From the NCBI GenBank assembly GCA_041178405.1, contig JBEGVK010000144.1:1-15327 (forward strand): a stretch of DNA of 15,327 nt, read 5' to 3'. The translations under genes were made by a program, and so were the position numbers. Origin of the DNA: UBA668 sp041178405 (GTDB lineage Bacteria > Actinomycetota > Acidimicrobiia > Acidimicrobiales > Ilumatobacteraceae). The stretch's first letter is position 1; each line of letters starts with the position of its first letter. The notes beneath the pieces were generated by a model, which worked only from the letters and a program-made list of their open reading frames with translations, did no database searches and was not told the origin of the DNA. This document shows positions 7,824 through 15,327 of the stretch, piece by piece.

Positions 7824-9374
7824 CTCGGTCGACGCCACCCATGTGGCGTGGAACCCGTACGGCACGCGCCGTGGCATCACTACCTCTGCAACTGGCCCGG
7901 CAGTGATGGACGTGGCATCGAGCACGGCCAGCACGGTCTCGTCTGTCGCATCGTCGTGCACGAACGTGAGCACCCAGCCCCCGTCCTCGCTCGCAGGGTC
8001 GGCTGGGACGAACAGCGGTTCTGCGGCGTGGCGCGTCGGGCCCGGATTCCATCGCTCGCGTCGACCGGTGGCGAGGTCGTGCTTGATGATGTCGCCGAGT
8101 TCGAAGGTGGCGGGATTCGGGCGCTCGCCGACGAGATAGCCGTAGCGGTACTCGCGCCCGACGAGCCGGGGATCGCGCCCCGGCAGGTCGCCTGGATCGT
8201 CGCCCTCGAGGATGTCCTCGGTCACGGTCATGGCGTCGGTGTCGATCGTCCACCTGCACAGCGAGTCGTTGCCGCCGAGGCCGTTCGATCCCTCCTCGAA
8301 CATCGAGGGCAGCCGGCAGGCATCGACCACCACCTCGCTTCCGCGGCGGAATGCGTTGACGCCATGGAAGACGTAGCACGGATCGATCTCGAACCAGCTG
8401 ATCGCCGATGCCGGTCCGCCGAGCGGCATGACACCGAGTCGCGACCCGTGCTCTGGCCGCCACACGAAGGGCATCACGCCCGACCCCGGCTCGCTGATGA
8501 ACCTGGTGGCGAGGTCGAGGTCGAAGACCACCGGCATGTCCCAGAACACCACGTCGGTATCGGTGATGGCGAAGTCGTGGATCATCGTCCCCAGCGGCAG
8601 TTCGACCTCCTGGACCGACGACATCGTCCCGTCGGGCTCGATGACGTAGTACCAGAGATAGGGCGCAGCGAATCCGTACCCGAATGCATGCATCCGGCCC
8701 GTGGCCGGGTCGATCTTGGGGTGCGCGGTGAAGTTCTGCGCCAGCACGCCGCCAAAGTCGTGGGTGCCCACTGTGTCGAGTGTGATCGGGTCGACGCGGT
8801 AGGGGAGGCCCACCTCGCCGCTCGTGAGCAGTGACCCGCCGTGCCAGATCGCCGAGACGTTCGACTGGCTGTTGCCGCCGCCCGGCACGCCCTCGCCGAA
8901 CCCTGCGCCAGCCATGAAGAGGTCGGTTCGCACCCAGCGGTTGCGGTACGACGTCGCTGCGCCGCCGTCGAGAGTGACGGCATGCACCATGCCGTCACCG
9001 AAGAACCAGTGCGGCGAGTCGTGGCGCGGCGGATTGGAGCCATTCTTGACGTAGTGGCCGACGAGGTCGGGCGGAAGGCTGCCGCGAACCTCGAGCACGG
9101 TGACGGTGAGCTCGTCGTCGACGGGCTCGAAGTTGCCCTGCAGCCACCACGGTCGCGATGGATCGACTGGCAGCGTGGTGCCAGGGGCGTCGCTGCCGGC
9201 TGCCGTGGCGGGCGGCGATGCGGTGGGAACTGGCCGTGGCGAGGCGGGCGACCCGGCCTCGTCGACCGCAGCGCGGCAGGCAGCGAGCAGTGCCGCGCCG
9301 CTGCCGCCCATGGCCGCCCACCGGATGACATCACGGCGGCTCAGGCCCCCGCGCGAATCCCCCCAGATCCCCAC
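7818..9374 (-). CDS. Carotenoid cleavage dioxygenase-family protein with a Tat lipoprotein signal
   Basis: 518-residue member of the retinal-pigment-epithelium/carotenoid oxygenase family, non-haem iron enzymes that split conjugated double bonds in carotenoids, apocarotenoids or stilbenoids. All four iron histidines are in recognisable motifs: H218 (FTAHPKID), H266 (MIHDFAIT), H337 (YVFHGVNAF) and H509 near the end (PYGFHATW). HWFFGDGMVHAV and the GNSQSNVS segment are also typical. The N-terminus carries SRRDVIR (twin arginines 13-14), a short hydrophobic stretch and the lipobox LAAC with C33, then a Pro/Ala/Ser/Thr-rich linker of about 40 residues. This predicts folded export and lipid anchoring outside the membrane. 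The start is the GTG at 9374-9372, with GGAAG about 10 nt before it; the open frame upstream lacks such features. The gene is convergent with fdsA and divergent from the sarcosine oxidase-like operon. Substrate unknown. Confidence 0.88.
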   Translation of the reverse strand: MGIWGDSRGGLSRRDVIRWAAMGGSGAALLAACRAAVDEAGSPASPRPVPTASPPATAAGSDAPGTTLPVDPSRPWWLQGNFEPVDDELTVTVLEVRGSLPPDLVGHYVKNGSNPPRHDSPHWFFGDGMVHAVTLDGGAATSYRNRWVRTDLFMAGAGFGEGVPGGGNSQSNVSAIWHGGSLLTSGEVGLPYRVDPITLDTVGTHDFGGVLAQNFTAHPKIDPATGRMHAFGYGFAAPYLWYYVIEPDGTMSSVQEVELPLGTMIHDFAITDTDVVFWDMPVVFDLDLATRFISEPGSGVMPFVWRPEHGSRLGVMPLGGPASAISWFEIDPCYVFHGVNAFRRGSEVVVDACRLPSMFEEGSNGLGGNDSLCRWTIDTDAMTVTEDILEGDDPGDLPGRDPRLVGREYRYGYLVGERPNPATFELGDIIKHDLATGRRERWNPGPTRHAAEPLFVPADPASEDGGWVLTFVHDDATDETVLAVLDATSITAGPVAEVVMPRRVPYGFHATWVASTEA

Positions 9375-9476
9375 GCCATCAGTCTTCCACGCCGTCGACA
9401 GCCGAACGTGACGGCCGTCGTGGCGGCTATCACCGCGCGTTCGTACCGCGTTAGTGTTCGGTCGGAAAGGGGTTCC
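9375..9476. promoter_or_regulatory. Divergent promoter region, carotenoid oxygenase gene / sarcosine oxidase-like operon
   Basis: 102 nt between two divergent starts. On the plus strand a TAGTGT at 9452-9457 fits a -10 hexamer and would put the start of transcription just before the ribosome site; no good -35 is seen. On the minus strand I find no convincing promoter. Confidence 0.35.
9464..9472 (+). promoter_or_regulatory. Ribosome binding site of the soxA-like gene
   Basis: The purine run GGAAAGGGG ends 4 nt before the ATG at 9477. It selects this ATG over an open frame that continues about 640 nt upstream and only shadows the opposite-strand gene. Confidence 0.6.
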
Positions 9477-11624
9477 ATGAGCCGCATCGTCTACGACGGC
9501 ATGCCCATCGACTACGAGCCGGGCGACTCTGCTGCGATCGCCGCAGTGCGCAACGGCCAGCACCCGGCGCGCGGCGGCACGCTCTGCCTCGCCGGCGACT
9601 GCGGCAACTGCGTGGCCGTCATCGACGGCACCCCGTGGATGAAGACCTGCCAGACACCGGCCCGGCCGGGCATGGTGGTCACCCGTCATCCGAACGGATC
9701 GCACCCGTCACCCGATGGGCCCGAGCACCATGTCGATGTCACCGTGCGCTACCGCACCGCCAGCCATGTCGTGGTGGGCCACGGCGACAGCGGCCGCGCC
9801 GCCGCAGCAGCAGCACGACACGCCGGCCACGACGTGCTCGTGCTCGATGCTGCCGATGGCAACGAGGTGGTGGGACTGTTCGAGGGGCCGGCACTGGTGG
9901 TGCGCACGCCGCACGGTGTCGACCACATCCACGCCCACCATGTCACGCTCGCCACCGGGGCAGCCGAGGTGCAGCCGGTGTGTGCCGGCAACATGCTGGC
10001 CGGTATCTACACCGCACGGGCGGCGGCACGCCTGCGCGATGCCGGCGTCGACCTCGGACGCATCGCCGCCGTCGGCCGCGAGCAGGTCACCTTCCACGGC
10101 AGCGACGGCCGAGTCACGGCCGTCGAATTTGCCGACGGCAGGCGCGTCGAGTGCGACGCCGTCGTCGTCGACATCGGGACCGCACCTCGCGACGTGCTCG
10201 CGCGGATGGCTCCTGGCGTCCCGGTCGAGGTCGTCGGTGCCGCATCCGCAGCCCACGAACTGCCGCCGTGCCCCGTCGAGGGCGTGGTGTGCCCGTGCGG
10301 GAAGATCACCGTCGAAGACCTCGACGGGGTCTGGGAGAAGGGCTTCCGCGATCTCGAGCTCGTCAAGCGCGCCAGCCTCACCGGCGTCGGGCACTGCCAG
10401 GGCGGCGTCTGCATGCCGCACCTGCGGGCATTCGTCGCCGAGCGGAGCGGCACCGTGCCGGCGCCCTTCACCGCCCGGCCGGCAGCGCGGCAGATCACGA
10501 TGGAGGAGGCGGCGGCGGGCTACTACCCCGACACGTTCCGCCGCACGGCGCTGCACGCCGAGCACGAGCGTCTCGGCGCCACGCTCGACCGGTTCGGCGG
10601 CTGGTATCGGCCGTGGCACTACGGCGATCCGATTGCCGAGTACTGGGCGGTGCGCGAGGGCGTGTCGCTCGGCGACGTCAGCACGCTCGGCAAGATGATC
10701 GTGTCCGGTCCCGATGTCGTCGAGGCGCTCGAGCGGCTCTACCCGAATCACGTGCACGACATCAAGGTCGGCCGCAGCCGCTACGTCATCAATCTCAACG
10801 AACGCGGCCACATCCTCGACGATGGCATGATCCTGCGCGACGACGAGCACCGATTCACGCTCACGTTCACCTCCGGCGGAGCTGGCTTCGCCGAGATGTG
10901 GCTGCGCGACTGGATCGAGACATGGGGATTGCGCGTGCACGTGCTCGACCGCACGGTGTCGCACGGGGCCATCAATGTCACCGGCCCGCTGGCAGGCGAA
11001 CTGCTGCGGCGCGCCGGTGTCAGCGACGAGCACCGGCCGAAGTTCCTGCAGCATGCCCGAATCCATGTCGCCGGTGTGCCGTGCCACGCGATGAGGCTGT
11101 CGTTCACCGGCGAGGCGAGCTTCGAACTGCACCACCAGATCGATCGCAGCGTCGAGCTGTGGCATGCCCTCATGCACCTCGGCGAGCCGCTCGGCATCCG
11201 TCCACACGGTCTGCAGGCGCTGTTCGGGCTGCGTTGCGAGAAGGGCCACATCATCGTCGGCCAGGACACCGAACTCGACTCGACGCCTCGCCGCGTCAAC
11301 ATGGACTGGGCGGTGAAGCTCGACAAGCCGCAGTTCCTCGGCCGTGATGCGCTCATTCGCACTGCGAAGCTGCCCGACGAGCGCAGGCTGTTCGGGTTCG
11401 TGATGGACGGGCCGGCACCGCTCGAGGGCAGCGTCATCCACGTCGGCGGCGAGGTAGTCGGCCATGTCACGTCCAGCTGGCTGTCGCCGAAGTTCGGGCA
11501 CGCCGTGGTGATGGGCTGGCAGAAGCGTCTGCCGCACGCCGACACGGTGCTCATCGACGACCGCGAGGCGAGGGTGAGCCCGATGCCGTTCTACGACAGG
11601 GAGGGTGCCCGTGCGCGCATGTGA
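9477..11624 (+). CDS. soxA: Compact sarcosine oxidase alpha-like subunit with two predicted [2Fe-2S] clusters and a GcvT domain
   Basis: 715-residue alpha-type subunit. Residues 1-75 are a ferredoxin-like domain with C37-x4-C42-x2-C45-x12-C58, a complete [2Fe-2S] ligand set. Residues about 96-260 are a reduced nucleotide-binding region beginning VVVGHGDSG (GxGxxG at 101-106) and keeping the segment VTLATGAAEVQP. A BFD-like cluster site follows: C272-x-C274-x32-C307-x4-C312 (VCPCGK and GHCQGGVC). Residues about 360-715 are the glycine-cleavage-T/aminomethyltransferase fold (RFGGWYRPWHYG, VSLGDVSTLGK), which in this family binds tetrahydrofolate and receives the one-carbon unit. Known heterotetrameric alpha subunits are near 965 residues, so about a quarter is missing, chiefly from the central dinucleotide-binding part. 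First gene of a four-gene operon; overlaps the next gene by 14 nt. N-methylglutamate dehydrogenase or another N-methyl amino acid demethylase is an equally possible activity. Confidence 0.85.
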   Translation: MSRIVYDGMPIDYEPGDSAAIAAVRNGQHPARGGTLCLAGDCGNCVAVIDGTPWMKTCQTPARPGMVVTRHPNGSHPSPDGPEHHVDVTVRYRTASHVVVGHGDSGRAAAAAARHAGHDVLVLDAADGNEVVGLFEGPALVVRTPHGVDHIHAHHVTLATGAAEVQPVCAGNMLAGIYTARAAARLRDAGVDLGRIAAVGREQVTFHGSDGRVTAVEFADGRRVECDAVVVDIGTAPRDVLARMAPGVPVEVVGAASAAHELPPCPVEGVVCPCGKITVEDLDGVWEKGFRDLELVKRASLTGVGHCQGGVCMPHLRAFVAERSGTVPAPFTARPAARQITMEEAAAGYYPDTFRRTALHAEHERLGATLDRFGGWYRPWHYGDPIAEYWAVREGVSLGDVSTLGKMIVSGPDVVEALERLYPNHVHDIKVGRSRYVINLNERGHILDDGMILRDDEHRFTLTFTSGGAGFAEMWLRDWIETWGLRVHVLDRTVSHGAINVTGPLAGELLRRAGVSDEHRPKFLQHARIHVAGVPCHAMRLSFTGEASFELHHQIDRSVELWHALMHLGEPLGIRPHGLQALFGLRCEKGHIIVGQDTELDSTPRRVNMDWAVKLDKPQFLGRDALIRTAKLPDERRLFGFVMDGPAPLEGSVIHVGGEVVGHVTSSWLSPKFGHAVVMGWQKRLPHADTVLIDDREARVSPMPFYDREGARARM
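11598..11604 (+). promoter_or_regulatory. Ribosome binding site of the putative gamma-subunit gene
   Basis: AGGGAGG lies 6 nt before a GTG at 11611 but directly abuts the alternative GTG at 11605, so it favours 11611 as the start. It lies inside the end of soxA. Confidence 0.55.
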
Positions 11625-12039
11625 TCCGTCCCGAACCCCCGGCCGTACCTCACCGCTCGACGGCTGGCGGGTGATCGCCCAGCCGAGTGCGCTCGACAGG
11701 ATGAAGGTGCCGCGTGGTGCTGCAGTCGTGCGCATCTCGCCCGACGATGCGTTCGTCATCTGTGCCGTCGGGCCGGGTGCTGCCGCCCCCGTGGTGAAGG
11801 GCGACCCGTTTGCCATCATCACGCCCGAGCACGGCTTCGCCGGAGCGCTGCTCAGTGCCGCCGAGGTCGAACTGCTCGCCCTGCACCACATCGAATGGGA
11901 ACTGCCGGCGCGTCGGCCGGCCCTCGCTCAGGGCCGCATCGCCGGCGTGCCCGCCAAGCTCGACATCGCCAAGGACGGCTCGGCGCTGCTCCTCGTGGCA
12001 TGTGCCGCCCGTGCCGAACTGGAGGACAGGCTCGCATGA
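11611..12039 (+). CDS. Putative gamma-type subunit of the sarcosine oxidase-like complex (divergent)
   Basis: 142-residue protein encoded between the alpha and beta genes. By sequence I do not firmly recognise it; the call rests on size and on position inside the operon, since SoxG subunits are small and otherwise missing here. It is soluble, with no signal or membrane segment, and has alternating hydrophobic segments (AAVVRISPDDAFVICAVG, then DGSALLLVACAA) suggestive of a small alpha/beta fold. Its middle (GDPFAIITPEHGFAGALLS) has no catalytic motif I know. It has only three cysteines and no metal-binding pattern. The start could also be the GTG at 11605; the ribosome site prefers 11611. The 5' end overlaps soxA by 14 nt and the TGA overlaps the ATG of the beta gene, so all three should be translated together. 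Confidence 0.65.
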   Translation: MRACDPSRTPGRTSPLDGWRVIAQPSALDRMKVPRGAAVVRISPDDAFVICAVGPGAAAPVVKGDPFAIITPEHGFAGALLSAAEVELLALHHIEWELPARRPALAQGRIAGVPAKLDIAKDGSALLLVACAARAELEDRLA

Positions 12040-13250
12040 ACGAGTTCGTCGAGACACTGCTCGACCTGCCATGGCAGTCGGGCGATCCCAAGCCGGCCTA
12101 CGACGTCGTCATCATCGGCGCCGGAGGCCACGGCCTCGCCACCGCCTACTACCTCGCCACCCGGCACGGCATCACCAATGTCTGCGTGCTCGACGCCAGC
12201 TTCATCGGCTCGGGCAACTCGGGCCGCAACACGACGATCATCCGCAGCAACTACGGCATCCCCGAGTCGGTGCGCTTCTACCAGCACAGTCTCGAGATGT
12301 ACCAGCGCCTTGAGGACGAGACCGGCTGCTGGATCATGCACAGCACCAAGGGCCAGATCTGGATGGCGCACTCGGTGATGACGGCCCGCACCGAGCAGAC
12401 CCGGGCGCTGATGAACAGTGCATGCGGCGCCAAGACCGACTACATCGGGCCCGACGAGATCAAGCGGCTCTGCCCGCAGCTCGACATCACCGGCGGCGGC
12501 CGCTACCCGGTGCACGGCGCCAGCTACCACCACGAGGGAGCCACCGCGCGGCACGACCGCGTGGTGTGGGCGTATGCGCAGGGAGCACTGCGCGCCGGCG
12601 TCCACGTGTTCCAGCACACGCCGGTGAGCGGCCTCACCCGAGGTGCCGATGGCAGGGTCACCGGGGTGATCACGCCGAAGGGCACGATCAGCGCCGGCAC
12701 GGTGATCTCGGCGGTCGGTGGCCGGGTGAGCACGGTGGCCGGCTGGGCCGACGTACGCCTGCCGATCCGCACCCACCCGCTGCAGGCGTTCGTCACCAAC
12801 GCCTACGCACAGCACTTTGCGCCGATCGTGTCGAGCAACGACCTGGTCTTCTACGTCAGCCAGACACCGCGCGGCCAGATGCTCATCGGCGCCGAGTACG
12901 ACGCCTTCGCCAGCTACCGGCAGGCCACCACGTTCTCGTATCTCCAGTCGTGCGCCAAGAAGGCCGTCACGATGCTGCCGTTCCTCGGCAAGCTGCGCAT
13001 CCTCCGCTCGTGGACCGGCATCTGCGACATCAGCACCGACTTCTCTCCGATCCTCGGGCCCACCACCACCGACGGCTTCTGGATCTCGACGGGCTGGGGC
13101 ACGTGGGGCTTCAAGGCGATCCCTGCGGCCGGCGAACAGCTCGCCCAGCTGCTGGCCACCGGCAGCGCACCGCTCATCGAGCCCTTCGGCCTGTCGCGGT
13201 TCGCCAACGAGGTGGCAATGGCCGACCCGAGCTCGGCAGGAACGAGGTGA
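12036..13250 (+). CDS. soxB: Sarcosine oxidase beta subunit (FAD/FMN amine oxidoreductase)
   Basis: 404-residue catalytic flavoprotein of the DAO family, the same length as characterised beta subunits. The FAD-binding motif is at residues about 23-40 (DVVIIGAGGHGLATAYYLA), followed by the strand ending in an acidic residue (VCVLDASFIGSGNSGRN). H173, in the segment GATARHDRVVWAYAQGA, corresponds to the histidine that covalently holds FMN in heterotetrameric sarcosine oxidases, and its position number agrees exactly. The C-terminal GFWISTGWGTWGFKAIPAAGE is the characteristic flavin-closing segment. In the complex, this subunit oxidises the N-methyl amine at FAD, passing electrons to FMN. The ATG overlaps the previous stop and has GGAGG 10 nt before it. 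The delta-subunit gene begins 4 nt after its stop. Substrate (sarcosine, N-methylglutamate or another) is not fixed by sequence alone. Confidence 0.92.
   Translation: MNEFVETLLDLPWQSGDPKPAYDVVIIGAGGHGLATAYYLATRHGITNVCVLDASFIGSGNSGRNTTIIRSNYGIPESVRFYQHSLEMYQRLEDETGCWIMHSTKGQIWMAHSVMTARTEQTRALMNSACGAKTDYIGPDEIKRLCPQLDITGGGRYPVHGASYHHEGATARHDRVVWAYAQGALRAGVHVFQHTPVSGLTRGADGRVTGVITPKGTISAGTVISAVGGRVSTVAGWADVRLPIRTHPLQAFVTNAYAQHFAPIVSSNDLVFYVSQTPRGQMLIGAEYDAFASYRQATTFSYLQSCAKKAVTMLPFLGKLRILRSWTGICDISTDFSPILGPTTTDGFWISTGWGTWGFKAIPAAGEQLAQLLATGSAPLIEPFGLSRFANEVAMADPSSAGTR
13244..13249 (+). promoter_or_regulatory. Ribosome binding site of the soxD gene
   Basis: GAGGTG lies at the end of soxB, 5 nt before the GTG at 13255. 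It supports this GTG as the true start of a short gene inside a much longer open frame. Confidence 0.65.
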
Positions 13251-13254
13251 CACC

Positions 13255-13500
13255 GTGCTGTGGGTGAACTGCCCCAACTGCGGCAAGCGTCCATTCGAGG
13301 AGTTCCGCTACGGCAACGTCTTCCCGACGACGCCCGAATCGATCACCGATCCCGATGCCCGCAACGTCGACTTCGCCTGGATGCAGGACAACATCGAGGG
13401 CGAGATCCTCGAGCGGTGGTTCCACGAGAGCGGATGCCGGCGTTGGCACACAGCCCGGCGCAACACCACCACCGACGCCTGGCTGCCCGTCGACGACTGA
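13255..13500 (+). CDS. soxD: Sarcosine oxidase delta subunit (zinc-binding SoxD)
   Basis: 81-residue protein starting at the GTG at 13255. It opens MLWVNCPNCGKRPFEEFRYG, giving the zinc ligands C6 and C9, and the second half has FHESGCRRWHTARRNTTTD, which supplies the remaining His and Cys ligands and the GCRRW signature of the family. In heterotetrameric sarcosine oxidases this small subunit binds zinc and packs against the alpha subunit; it has no catalytic role of its own. The open frame extends far upstream through soxB in another frame, but only the part from the GTG is similar to SoxD. It is the last gene of the operon and ends 29 nt before the convergent glnS stop. Confidence 0.9.
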   Translation: MLWVNCPNCGKRPFEEFRYGNVFPTTPESITDPDARNVDFAWMQDNIEGEILERWFHESGCRRWHTARRNTTTDAWLPVDD

Positions 13501-13529
13501 GCGCAGCGCTGCGACGTCAGCAGACCGGA

Positions 13530-15236
<1,707 letters not shown>

Positions 15237-15267
15237 ACAGGGAGGTGACGGTATCGGCCGACGGGTG

Positions 15268-15327
15268 TCAGTTGCGCGGCACCTTCGTCCACGGCAGGTC
15301 CTTGTCGACGCGGGGTTCGCCGGGCAG
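15268..15327 (-). CDS. C-terminal end of an unidentified protein (truncated by window edge)
   Basis: Minus-strand reading gives 19 codons and a TGA (LPGEPRVDKDLPWTKVPRN), 31 nt before the glnS start. The codon use is natural for this genome and the distance fits a gene just upstream of glnS on the same strand. Too short to assign to a family. The alternative is that this is chance open sequence. Confidence 0.4.
   Translation of the reverse strand: MPGEPRVDKDLPWTKVPRN

Noticed and set aside
9403..9443. CGAACG and CGTTCG as an inverted repeat in the divergent promoter region.
   Set aside because: Only 6-bp arms with a 29-nt gap, at chance level for this composition.
8841..9476. In-frame open sequence extending soxA upstream.
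   Set aside because: It lies opposite the carotenoid oxygenase gene, shows no domain, and a purine-rich ribosome site supports the ATG at 9477.
9375..9704. N-terminal extension of the carotenoid oxygenase frame by 110 codons.
   Set aside because: Would bury the Tat signal internally and overlap the start of soxA; the GTG at 9374 places the signal correctly.
9708..11891. Minus-strand open frame of 727 codons opposite soxA.
   Set aside because: Composition is typical of antisense frames in GC-rich DNA, no recognisable motif, and the plus-strand frame has several clear domains.
13502..13513. Perfect 12-bp palindrome CGCAGCGCTGCG between soxD and glnS, considered as a terminator.
   Set aside because: It has no loop and no T-run; at this GC content it may be chance.
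15239..15327. AGGGAGG followed by an open GTG frame on the plus strand, a possible new gene start.
   Set aside because: Too short to judge, shows no recognisable sequence, and would run opposite a more natural minus-strand C-terminus.

Overview
The window is about 15.3 kb of GC-rich, gene-dense bacterial chromosome with no RNA genes, CRISPR arrays, insertion sequences or obvious phage genes. GTG and TTG starts, ATGA stop/start overlaps, a glutaminyl-tRNA synthetase, NAD-type formate dehydrogenase and heterotetrameric sarcosine-oxidase genes suggest a high-GC, aerobic, heterotrophic actinobacterium. An Acidimicrobiia-type organism is my guess from overall flavour; no marker here proves the lineage.

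Layout. Positions 1-424 (minus) hold the N-terminal part of an AzlC-family branched-chain amino acid exporter. Divergent from it are an MFS transporter (513-1865) and an AlkB-type 2-oxoglutarate/Fe(II) dioxygenase (1862-2566) that overlap by 4 nt. After a 95-nt gap with a 7-bp inverted repeat come two overlapping genes for a soluble molybdenum NAD-dependent formate dehydrogenase: a FdsG-FdsB fusion (2662-4767) and a catalytic FdsA with a FdsD-like C-terminal extension (4764-7802). A convergent gene (7818-9374, minus) encodes a carotenoid-cleavage-dioxygenase family protein with a twin-arginine lipoprotein signal. Divergent from it, 9477-13500 is a four-gene operon for a sarcosine-oxidase-like complex in the order alpha, putative gamma, beta, delta. 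glnS follows convergently (13530-15236, minus), then the last 19 codons of another minus-strand gene.

How the genes may work together. The sarcosine-oxidase family oxidatively demethylates N-methyl amino acids and passes the one-carbon unit to tetrahydrofolate; once released as formate it can be oxidised to CO2 with NADH production by the formate dehydrogenase. The two blocks therefore plausibly serve one-carbon dissimilation, although the folate enzymes that would join them (FolD, PurU) and the FDH sulfurtransferase FdsC/FdhD are not in the window.

The most unusual points are the alpha subunit of the sarcosine-oxidase-like complex, which is about a quarter shorter than the known enzymes yet carries complete cysteine sets for two [2Fe-2S] clusters; the alpha-gamma-beta-delta gene order; the packing of four Fds subunits into two polypeptides; and the exported, lipid-anchored carotenoid oxygenase.
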